Program-made: the position numbers and the translations under genes
The notes under the pieces: model-generated
What the model saw: the letters and a program-made list of their open reading frames with translations, nothing else
Databases searched by the model: none
What the model was told of the DNA's origin: nothing
Source: Microbacterium sp. 3J1
Lineage (GTDB): Bacteria; Actinomycetota; Actinomycetes; Actinomycetales; Microbacteriaceae
Assembly: GCF_001049495.1 (NCBI RefSeq)
Contig: NZ_CDWI01000010.1
Coordinates: forward strand, 1 to 64,000
DNA length: 64,000 nt
Reading direction: 5' to 3'
Shown: positions 25,196 to 32,527 of the stretch, in pieces
Position numbering within the stretch: the stretch's first letter is position 1
How the letters are laid out: every line of letters begins with the position of its first letter

Positions 25196-26498
25196 GTCCC
25201 ATGCCGACGTAGGTCCACCCGGCCGCGCGCCACGCCGCGGCGTCGAGGCCGTTGCGGCCGTCGACGATGATCCGGCCGGCGGTCAGGGTCGACGCGTGCT
25301 CGGGAGACAGATTGCGGCGGTACTCGTCCCACTCCGTGACGAGGATGACGGCGTCCGCGTCGCGCAGCGCCTCGTCCCGGTCCTCGACGTAGGTGAGCTG
25401 CGGATGCTGTCGCCGCGCGTTCTCGATCGCCTGCGGGTCGGTGACCGTGACCTCGGCGCCGAGGCCGCGCAGGCGCACGGCGACGTCGAGCGCGGGCGAA
25501 TCGCGGATGTCGTCGCTGTGCGGCTTGAAGGCGGCTCCGAGTACCGTGATCCGCTTCCCGACCACGCTGTGGTCGAGGGCGTCGAGCACGAGCGTCACCG
25601 CCCGCTCGCGGCGGCGCAGGTTGATGGCATCCACCTCGCGGAGGAATCCGACGGACTCTCCGCGGCCGAGCTCTTCGGCACGGGCCGCGAACGCTCTGAT
25701 GTCCTTGGGTAGGCAGCCGCCGCCGAACCCGATGCCCGCACCGAGGAACCGGCGTCCGATGCGGACGTCGTGCCCGATCGCCTCGGCGAGCTGGGTGACG
25801 TCTGCTCCGGTGACCTCGGCGATCTCGGCCATCGCGTTGATGAAGGAGATCTTGGTCGCGAGGAACGCGTTCGCGGCGACCTTGACGAGCTCGGCGGTGG
25901 CGAGGTCGGTGACGAGGAACGGCGTGCCCTTCGACACCGCCGGGTGGTAGACCTCGCGGAGGACGTCGGCGGCGGCGTCGCCCGCCTCGCCTGCGGGCAC
26001 CCCCACGACCAGGCGGTCGGGATCGATGGTGTCCTTCACTGCGAACCCCTCACGGAGGAACTCGGGGTTCCAGACCAGGGTCGCGCCGGTGCTCTCCACG
26101 AGGGGCGTCAGATCGGCGGCCGTGCCCACCGGTACGGTGGACTTCCCCGCGACGACGTCGCCGGGCGACAGATACGGGGCGAGGCCCTCGAACGCGCCGT
26201 TCACGTACGTGAGGTCCGCCGCGTACCCGTCCTTCTGCTGCGGAGTGCCGACGCCGACGAAGTGGACCTTCGCGCCTCGGGCCTCGGACATGTCGGTGGT
26301 GAAGCGCAGGCGGCCGGAGGCGACGCCCTCTTTGAGGATGTCCTGCAGGCCGGGCTCGAAGAACGGGGCGTCGCCCTGTGAGAGGGACGCGATCTTGCGC
26401 TCGTCGACGTCGATTCCGACGACGTCGTGACCGATCGAGGCCATCGCGGCAGCGTGCACCGCGCCCAGATAGCCGCATCCGATGACAGAAAGCTTCAC
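25188..26498 (-). CDS. ugd: UDP-glucose 6-dehydrogenase
   Basis: 436 residues. The NAD loop VIGCGYLGAVHA is at residues 5-16, GKSTVPVGT at about 118-126, ATLVWNPEFLREG with the catalytic region at 139-151, and the catalytic Cys in GFGGGCLPKD (C262). It makes UDP-glucuronate for capsule or exopolysaccharide. The GTG at 26498 with AAGGAG just upstream is preferred over frame-open codons further up, because the product then starts exactly at the Rossmann fold. It lies 14 bases downstream of the two-domain glycosyltransferase and is probably cotranscribed. Confidence 0.95.
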   Translation of the reverse strand: MKLSVIGCGYLGAVHAAAMASIGHDVVGIDVDERKIASLSQGDAPFFEPGLQDILKEGVASGRLRFTTDMSEARGAKVHFVGVGTPQQKDGYAADLTYVNGAFEGLAPYLSPGDVVAGKSTVPVGTAADLTPLVESTGATLVWNPEFLREGFAVKDTIDPDRLVVGVPAGEAGDAAADVLREVYHPAVSKGTPFLVTDLATAELVKVAANAFLATKISFINAMAEIAEVTGADVTQLAEAIGHDVRIGRRFLGAGIGFGGGCLPKDIRAFAARAEELGRGESVGFLREVDAINLRRRERAVTLVLDALDHSVVGKRITVLGAAFKPHSDDIRDSPALDVAVRLRGLGAEVTVTDPQAIENARRQHPQLTYVEDRDEALRDADAVILVTEWDEYRRNLSPEHASTLTAGRIIVDGRNGLDAAAWRAAGWTYVGMGRP

Positions 26499-26512
26499 GG
26501 TGCTCCTTGGTG

Positions 26513-28795
26513 TCAGACCGCCGGTCGCCCGGTGGTGGTGTTCGTGGCGGAGTCGTCGACGACGACCGGATCGGCGGATCCGCGGGAGATCGAGACGGCG
26601 CGCCGGAAGGCGGCGAGGTGCTTGTCCCGGGAGACGGACCACTCGCGGGCGGAGAGGTCGGGGCGAGGCGCACGATCGGCTGCGGGCACGATCGCCTCGC
26701 GGAGGGAGTCCGGGGTCAGCTCGCCGTCGAAGAGCAGCACCCAGCCGGGGCCGACCTCTTCGGACAGCGCCCTGTTGACCTCGTTGTCCGGAACGAGCAC
26801 CGGCCGGTCCACCGAGAGGGCGGCGAGAGCCGTGCCACTGTTGTGCATGTGGCGGTAGGGCAGCACGATCAGCTCGGCGGCCGTCATCGCGTGCACGAGC
26901 TCCTCGTCGTCGAGGTACCGGGGATCGATGGTGACCCGCGCATCACCCGCAGCGGTGTCGCGCAGGGTATCGACGAGGTCTGCCGTCGATGGCTTGCCGG
27001 CGATGTGCAGCGACGCGCCGGGGTCGTTCACGCGGGTGAACGCACTGACGAGGTCCTCCACGCCCTTGTACCGACGGATCAGGCCCACGTAGCCTATGCG
27101 GCCCGGGACCGCGGACCCGCCCATGAACGGGGCGAACCAGTCGCGGTAGTGCCCGTGCTCGATCGTCGTGCCCGGGATCCCCTCTCGGGGCGGCGTCTGG
27201 TCGTTCAGCCGGATGTCGAGCGTGGTCATCCGATCGATGCGCTCGAGGACGCCGTGGTCGAACGCGTTGATGTTCGTCGGGCGCTCGAGGTTGTGCACGG
27301 TGCGCACGAGCGGGACGCGCGTGATCCGCCAGCGGAGGAGGAGCAGAGAGGTCACTGCTCGCCGCACGGTGCGGCCACGCCAGTTGTGTCCGCCGACGAG
27401 GAGCTCGGGCCAGTGGAGGTGCACGACGTCGTATCGACCGAACAGGGCAGATGCCGGGCTGTAGGGCGTGACGTCTGCGACCTCGTTCAGCGAGCGGAAC
27501 AGCTGGGTGATGTACGGGTTCGTCGTGCTCTTCGGGCGGCGGTAGGAGGCGAGGATGCGCAGCCGGCGGGTCTCGCCCGTCGTCGCGCCGCCGACCGTAG
27601 CGTCCCGCATGACATCGCGGTACCAGCCGGAGACCAGGTCGGGCAGCCGCGCGATCGACCACCGGTCGGTCGGGTGGCCTCCGGCATCCGCCGCCTCGCG
27701 CATCTTCTCCACGAGGTTGCCGACGATGTCGCCGTCCAGTGACGCGACGTGGCCGTTCGTGCCGGCGAGCGCAGGCGGACCGCCGAGCGGCAGACAGACC
27801 ACGGGGCAGCCGATCGTGCTCGCCTCGGCGACCACCCAACCGGCCTGATCCCGCATCGAGGGGAAGAGGAAGACCTCGGCGTGGGCGATCGCGTCGAGCA
27901 CGCGCTCGCGCGGCTGGTGACCGAGGAAGCGGACGCGATCGTCGAGACCGAGGCGATGGACGCGCGCGCGGAGGCGCTTCTCCTCGTAGCCGCCGCCGTA
28001 GAGGTCGAGGGTCCAATCGTCCGTGCGGGCGATCGCGTCGATCGCCATGGCCGCGCCCTTGAGCGCGATCAGTCTTCCGGCGAACACGGCCTTCCGCGGC
28101 GTGATCTCGTCTGCCCGAGGGGGGAGGTCGTCGAGCGTCGCGTTCGGCTCGACCACGACGGCCGCCGCGCGTCGCGCGAAGTGATCCGCGCCCTGCTGGT
28201 TCTGCGCGACGACCAGCGAGGCGCGCCGCGCCACCCGGTCCCCGACGAACCGCCGCACGACGGAGGTGAACGAACCGCGGATCAGCTCGGTCAGAGTGCC
28301 TCGGAGCCCCAGCCACCGCGAGAGACGCAGAGCGGGAGGCGTGCTCGCACCGCCGACGGGGCCCCAGACGAGGGGCACATCGGAGAGAGCGACCAGTCCG
28401 CACGGCATCCAGTCGTTGGCGAAGGAGACGTGGTGCGCGACGTCGAAGCGGAGCTCGGCGTGCAGGCGCCGTGCCGTGCGGCCGAGGCTCCGCTGCCACG
28501 CGGCGTAGTACCAGTACAGGTCCCAGGAGCGGCGCTTCAGACGCATCACCGCGGGAGGGAGGTCGAGGTAGGTCACGTGCAGCCGTCGTGCCAGGACGGG
28601 GTCGGCGGCGAGCGCATCCTCGATCGGCTGACGGAAGCGATGCCGGGTGATCACCCACACGTCGTGGTCCCTGGTGGCAGCGCGGGCGAGCTCCCAGCCG
28701 GCACGCGCCTCGGGCTCGGCGACCGGTCCGCACGCGTATCCGCCGATGAGCACGCGCGGGCGCCGCGGTGCATCCGAGCGATCTCCCGAACCCAT
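26513..28795 (-). CDS. Tandem fusion of two GT-B glycosyltransferases
   Basis: 760 residues, about twice the normal size. Residues 1-~400 are a complete GT4-type enzyme: RVLIGGYACGPVAEPEARAG at the N-lobe, VFAGRLIALKG, FLGHQPRERVL and the EASTIGCPVVCLPLGG donor-site motif. A second GT-B unit starts near residue 405 (LRILASYRRP), with VDVVHLHWPE-type and HNLERPTN segments, IGYVGLIRRYKGV, and LPYRHMHNSGTALAALS as its donor site. No stop or frameshift separates them. A fused pair could add two consecutive sugars to a lipid-linked chain. It is the first gene of a leftward operon with ugd; its leader has a GGGG-loop hairpin. Confidence 0.88.
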   Translation of the reverse strand: MGSGDRSDAPRRPRVLIGGYACGPVAEPEARAGWELARAATRDHDVWVITRHRFRQPIEDALAADPVLARRLHVTYLDLPPAVMRLKRRSWDLYWYYAAWQRSLGRTARRLHAELRFDVAHHVSFANDWMPCGLVALSDVPLVWGPVGGASTPPALRLSRWLGLRGTLTELIRGSFTSVVRRFVGDRVARRASLVVAQNQQGADHFARRAAAVVVEPNATLDDLPPRADEITPRKAVFAGRLIALKGAAMAIDAIARTDDWTLDLYGGGYEEKRLRARVHRLGLDDRVRFLGHQPRERVLDAIAHAEVFLFPSMRDQAGWVVAEASTIGCPVVCLPLGGPPALAGTNGHVASLDGDIVGNLVEKMREAADAGGHPTDRWSIARLPDLVSGWYRDVMRDATVGGATTGETRRLRILASYRRPKSTTNPYITQLFRSLNEVADVTPYSPASALFGRYDVVHLHWPELLVGGHNWRGRTVRRAVTSLLLLRWRITRVPLVRTVHNLERPTNINAFDHGVLERIDRMTTLDIRLNDQTPPREGIPGTTIEHGHYRDWFAPFMGGSAVPGRIGYVGLIRRYKGVEDLVSAFTRVNDPGASLHIAGKPSTADLVDTLRDTAAGDARVTIDPRYLDDEELVHAMTAAELIVLPYRHMHNSGTALAALSVDRPVLVPDNEVNRALSEEVGPGWVLLFDGELTPDSLREAIVPAADRAPRPDLSAREWSVSRDKHLAAFRRAVSISRGSADPVVVDDSATNTTTGRPAV

Positions 28796-28931
28796 CCAGA
28801 CTCCCCCTACGTCGTGTGCCCCAGAGGCCCGCGCCTCCCCAGGCGCACGAACCTGTTGAATACTAAGTCATACAGGTCGTCCGGTGAGAGCCTCGCACTC
28901 GCGCGCACGGCACCCGACGGGGAGGAATCGG
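28796..28931. promoter_or_regulatory. Divergent leader region with GGGG-loop hairpin
   Basis: A 136-base gap between the leftward fused glycosyltransferase and the rightward GT2 gene. For the minus-strand transcript, GCGCCT-GGGG-AGGCGC (28846-28831) is a perfect hairpin and a second CTGGGG word lies 18 bases nearer the start. An AT-rich stretch near 28857-28872 (minus strand TTAGTATTC) may hold the -10. On the plus strand GGGAGGA at 28919-28925 serves the ATG at 28932. Confidence 0.5.
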
Positions 28932-29912
28932 ATGCTCGACGGCGACGAACACGCGACGGATGCCCTCTCGGTCGCGCTCTGCATACCGACGTTCCGCAGA
29001 CCCGACGATCTCGCTCGACTGCTCGCCGCACTGCCCGAGGTGATCGAGACGGCGCGGTCGGAGGTCGCGATCGGGGAGGTCGCCGTGATCGTCGTCGACA
29101 ACGATTCCGCCGCGAGCGCCGAGCAGACGGTGCGGGCCGCAGGAGTGCCCGCGCACTACGTGGTCGAGTCGGAACGCGGCGTGGTCGCGGTGCGCAACCG
29201 GGCGCTCGACGAGGCGGCCGGCCACGACATCGTGGTCTTCATCGACGACGACGAGACTCCGGCCGATGCGCGCTGGCTCAGCCGTCTGCTCGCCACCCGG
29301 GTGGAGCACGACGCCACGGTCGTCGCCGGACCCGTGCGCACGGTGACCGACGAACCCCTGGACCCGTGGATCGTCGCTGGCGGATTCTTCGACCGGACGC
29401 ACCGGGCGGGCCTGCGCACCGGAGCTCCGATCACTCGGGCGGCCACGAACAACCTGCTTCTCGACAGGCGGTTCGTCGCGGAGTCCGGCATCCGCTTCGA
29501 CGCGAGATTCGGGCGCACCGGCGGCGAGGACTCGCTGTTCACATCGCAGCTGCATGCCGCGGGGGCCCACATGGTGTGGTGCGCCGAAGCGCTGGTGCTC
29601 GATCACCTGCCGGTCGAGCGCCGCACCCGCGCACACGCCCTGGAGCGCACCCGGGGCATGGCCAACGCCGGGGCGCGCGTCGCGCTCGCGCTCGCCGCCT
29701 CGCGTTCCGAGAGGATCGTGGTCCGCATGAAGGCGATCGTCTCGGGCGTCGTGCGATGGGCCGTCGGCGGCGTGCGAGGTGCGGTCGGTGCGCTGACGCG
29801 GTCCGAGCGCCTTCGCGCCACCGGGGCTCGGGAGCGGGCGCGCGGCCGCGGCAGCATCTCGGGTGCCGGGAATCGCACCCGCGACCTATACGGTGGTGGC
29901 GGGGTCCGATAA
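28932..29912 (+). CDS. Family 2 glycosyltransferase
   Basis: 326 residues. GT-A core: LSVALCIPTFRRPDDL, VIVVDNDSA, VVFIDDDETP (DxD at about residues 100-104) and GGEDSLFTSQL, with the acidic general-base region. A Lys/Arg-rich C-terminal tail may bind the membrane face. The ATG at 28932 has a good ribosome site 7 bases upstream; an in-frame start 16 codons earlier lacks one. It heads a rightward operon with the CDP-alcohol transferase, another GT2 and a membrane protein, with gaps of 18, 1 and -4 bases. Confidence 0.9.
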   Translation: MLDGDEHATDALSVALCIPTFRRPDDLARLLAALPEVIETARSEVAIGEVAVIVVDNDSAASAEQTVRAAGVPAHYVVESERGVVAVRNRALDEAAGHDIVVFIDDDETPADARWLSRLLATRVEHDATVVAGPVRTVTDEPLDPWIVAGGFFDRTHRAGLRTGAPITRAATNNLLLDRRFVAESGIRFDARFGRTGGEDSLFTSQLHAAGAHMVWCAEALVLDHLPVERRTRAHALERTRGMANAGARVALALAASRSERIVVRMKAIVSGVVRWAVGGVRGAVGALTRSERLRATGARERARGRGSISGAGNRTRDLYGGGGVR

Positions 29913-29930
29913 GACCGGGGAGCGGCACGG

Positions 29931-30701
29931 ATGCGGGATCGAGAGACCCGCGGACTAGGGAGCGTGGGGCGGATGCAGGGGCAATCGACGACTTTCGGTG
30001 AGGCCTTCGCGAATCTGAAGGCGGCGCAGAAGGGGCATGCGCGCGGAGCGCCTGCCTACTCGGTCTACGTCAACCGCCGGATCGGTCGGGTGTTCGCGGC
30101 CTTCGCCCATACGCGGGGATGGACGCCGAATCAGGTGACGGCGATCAGTGCCGTGCACACGTTCGTCGGCATCGCGCTTCTCATCGCCCTCCCGCCGTCG
30201 TGGTGGAGCGGACTCCTGATCGCCGTGCTGCTCGCCTGCGGGTACGCATGGGACTCCGCCGACGGCCAGGTCGCGCGTCTGCGCGGAGGCGGCAGCGCCG
30301 CGGGGGAGTGGCTCGATCACTTCGTCGACGCGGCGAAGCTGTCGCTGCTGCATCTGGCGGTGCTCGTCGGTCTCTGGCTGCACACCCCCCTGCGCGACAC
30401 CGCGTGGCTGCTCGTGCCGCTGGCGTTCTCCGCGATCTCGACGGTCACCTTCTTCGGGATGCTGCTGAACGACCTGCTGAAGGCATCACGGGGCTCGGCC
30501 TCGACGCACACGCGGGGCGGCGGCACGCTGCTGCGGTCGACCATCCTGCTGCCCACGGACTTCGGGGTCCTCTGCCTCGTCTTCGTGCTGTGGGGCTGGA
30601 CCGACGGGTTCATCGTCGTCTACGCCCTGCTCGCCGCGGCGGCCCTGGCGTTCCTGGCGCTGGCCTCGGTGCGCTGGTTCCGCGAGATGAAGAGCCTGTG
30701 A
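29931..30701 (+). CDS. CDP-alcohol phosphatidyltransferase family protein
   Basis: 256 residues, with about six transmembrane helices and the family signature D-G-x2-A-R-x8-G-x3-D-x3-D, seen as DSADGQVARL then GEWLDHFVDAAK (about 106-134). The enzyme moves a phospho-alcohol from a CDP carrier to an acceptor alcohol in the membrane. Inside an exopolysaccharide operon, with a TagD-like gene 6 kb away, it may attach a polyol phosphate or make an unusual phospholipid; both are inference. An ATG at 29973 is an alternative start with an equally good ribosome site. Confidence 0.88.
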   Translation: MRDRETRGLGSVGRMQGQSTTFGEAFANLKAAQKGHARGAPAYSVYVNRRIGRVFAAFAHTRGWTPNQVTAISAVHTFVGIALLIALPPSWWSGLLIAVLLACGYAWDSADGQVARLRGGGSAAGEWLDHFVDAAKLSLLHLAVLVGLWLHTPLRDTAWLLVPLAFSAISTVTFFGMLLNDLLKASRGSASTHTRGGGTLLRSTILLPTDFGVLCLVFVLWGWTDGFIVVYALLAAAALAFLALASVRWFREMKSL

Positions 30702-30702
30702 C

Positions 30703-31698
30703 GTGACGCGCGCGCTCGCGATCATCGTGGTGAACTACGCGTCCTCGGCGCTGCTGGCTGAGAACCTCGCGCGGACGGTCGCCGATGTCCGGCCCGCCCG
30801 CGTCGTCGTCGTCGACAACCTGTCGAACGCGCGGGAGCGCGAGGCCGTGAGATCCCTTGCGGAGGAGTCGGGATGGGATCTGCTCGAGCCCGACGCGAAT
30901 CTCGGGTTCGGCGGCGGGATGAATCTCGGTGCCGACCGCGCCCTGGAGCGGGGGTGTGAGGATCTGCTCCTGCTCAATCCCGATGCCACCATCTCGGCGG
31001 ACGCCGTGCGCGTGCTGCAGGAGCGTGCCGCGCGGGAGCGGATGCGGGCGTTCGCCCCCACCGTCCTCGACGGTTCGGGGCGGGTGTGGTTCGACGGCGC
31101 GGACGTCTACCTCTCCGACGGCCGGACGATGGGCGTGCGCAAGCGCGGGCTGCGGCCGGGTGACGACCGCTGGGAATGGCTGTCCGGCGCGTGCCTGCTC
31201 ATTCCGGACGAGCTCTGGCGGGCCACCGGAGGATTCGACGAGGAGTACTTCCTCTATTGGGAGGACGTCGACTTCTCGCGGCGCGTGATCGCGGCCGGGG
31301 GTGATCTCGAGGTCGTCGGCGAGGCCACCGCGGTGCACGACGAGGGCGGCACGCAGGGTCGCGACCCGTCATCGCGCGCGAAGTCCGAGGGCTACTACTA
31401 CTACAACATCCGGAATCGGCTGCTCTTCGCGGCCAAGCACCTCGACGACGACGGCCTGCGACGGTGGCGGCGCGGCGCCTGGGCGTCTGCGAAGGAAGTG
31501 CTCCTGCGCGGTGGTCGTCGGCAGTTCCTGCGTCCGTGGGGGCCGCTCGGTGCGGCCTACCGGGGGGTGCGCGACGGGCGGCGGCTGTCGATAACGAATC
31601 GGCGCGCACTTCGCTCGCCCGCCGCCGGCGTGAGCGACCGGCGGTACAGTGCGAAGAGGGACGTCACCGCGGCGGATGACGGGCAGGGAGAAGCGTGA
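30703..31698 (+). CDS. Family 2 glycosyltransferase (rhamnosyltransferase-like)
   Basis: 331 residues: AIIVVNYASSALL and VVVVDNLSN in the nucleotide-binding half, ANLGFGGGMNLG, LLLNPDATIS (the DxD-like site), GACLLIPDELW and FYWEDVDFSRR-type acceptor motif (FLYWEDVDFS). This pattern is that of WbbL/RfbF-type rhamnosyl- and galactofuranosyltransferases. It starts at GTG 30703, one base after the preceding stop. Its stop overlaps the next gene's GTG by four bases. Confidence 0.9.
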   Translation: MTRALAIIVVNYASSALLAENLARTVADVRPARVVVVDNLSNAREREAVRSLAEESGWDLLEPDANLGFGGGMNLGADRALERGCEDLLLLNPDATISADAVRVLQERAARERMRAFAPTVLDGSGRVWFDGADVYLSDGRTMGVRKRGLRPGDDRWEWLSGACLLIPDELWRATGGFDEEYFLYWEDVDFSRRVIAAGGDLEVVGEATAVHDEGGTQGRDPSSRAKSEGYYYYNIRNRLLFAAKHLDDDGLRRWRRGAWASAKEVLLRGGRRQFLRPWGPLGAAYRGVRDGRRLSITNRRALRSPAAGVSDRRYSAKRDVTAADDGQGEA

Positions 31699-32351
31699 CG
31701 GACCAGGAGAGCCCTTCGGAGGCCCCGAGCAAGCGACGCTGGTGGTGGATCGGCGGAGCCGCAGCGGCGGCCATCGCGGTGATCATCGCCATCGGCATCG
31801 CGACCGGATGGGGCGGCGGCACAGCCCCGACCCCAGAGGGCTCCGCTCCGGCGACGTCCGCGAGCGGATCGCCGTCGCCATCGCCGTCCGCATCCGATTC
31901 GGGCACGCCCGCGCCGGAGGAGGACGCAGAAGAGGTGCCTCCGACAGAGGCGCGCCCGACCGCTCCTCCCGTCGGACTCGATCAGCCGGCCGCACCGGCA
32001 GAGGACGTGCGCGTGAGTCTCGAATCGATCGACGCGATCACGGGTCAGGCATCCGTGCCCGGCGAGGTGCAGGGTCCCGCGCTCCAGATCGCGGTGAACG
32101 TCGAGAACCTCTCCTCCGAGGAGACGCTGACCGACACGATGATCGTGAACGTCTACTACGGTCCCGAGCGCACGCCGGCGAACATCCTCGTGCGCCCGCG
32201 CGAGGACCTTCCGGTGTCGATCGCCGCGGGTGAGACCGGCAAGGGACTCTACGCCTTCAGCGTCCCCGAGGCCGCGCGCGGCCAGGTCGTCGTGGAGGTC
32301 GACCTCTCCCTCGACCTCCCTGTCGTGCTGTTCGAGGGCGCCGTCTCCTGA
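31695..32351 (+). CDS. Membrane-anchored extracytoplasmic protein, unknown function
   Basis: 218 residues. A short basic N-terminus and one transmembrane segment (about 15-38, opening with WWWIGG) are followed by a Ser/Pro/Ala-rich linker (about 40-95) and a C-terminal beta domain (about 100-218) that resembles the Ig-like fold of putative secreted actinobacterial proteins: LQIAVNVENLSSEE and IAAGETGKGLYAFSVP. I do not recognise a named family. It is the last gene of the operon starting at 28932, and a small hairpin follows. Confidence 0.75.
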   Translation: MTDQESPSEAPSKRRWWWIGGAAAAAIAVIIAIGIATGWGGGTAPTPEGSAPATSASGSPSPSPSASDSGTPAPEEDAEEVPPTEARPTAPPVGLDQPAAPAEDVRVSLESIDAITGQASVPGEVQGPALQIAVNVENLSSEETLTDTMIVNVYYGPERTPANILVRPREDLPVSIAAGETGKGLYAFSVPEAARGQVVVEVDLSLDLPVVLFEGAVS

Positions 32352-32358
32352 CTCACAG

Positions 32359-32376
32359 CCTCCGCGATGGTGGAGG
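32359..32376 (+). terminator. Small hairpin after the membrane protein gene
   Basis: CCTCC (32359-32363) pairs with GGAGG (32372-32376) around an 8-base loop, 8 bases past the stop. It is weak. Confidence 0.35.
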
Positions 32377-32408
32377 ATCTGACCGCATGCGAGCGAAAAC
32401 CGATATAT

Positions 32409-32527
32409 CCGCTCTTTACAAGAGCGGCGCCGGGCTCTAGAGTCAAGTAGCTACACCGTTGGGGAATGGTGTGCTTCTTACTGGGGATTGGCCGCTATGC
32501 GGCCTCATGGCAATTGGGGATACGTCC
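32409..32527 (+). promoter_or_regulatory. Promoter and GGGG-hairpin leader of the large surface protein gene
   Basis: TTTACA (32415-32420) and TAGAGT (32438-32443) are 17 bases apart, a good vegetative promoter. The -35 lies inside a perfect 19-base palindrome, CCGCTCTT-tac-AAGAGCGG (32409-32427), a likely operator. The ~78-base leader opens with ACACCGTT-GGGG-AATGGTGT (32453-32472), an 8-pair hairpin with one G-T, followed by CTGGGGAT at 32481 and TTGGGGAT at 32514; a GGCCGC/GCGGCC hairpin lies between them. Confidence 0.65.
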
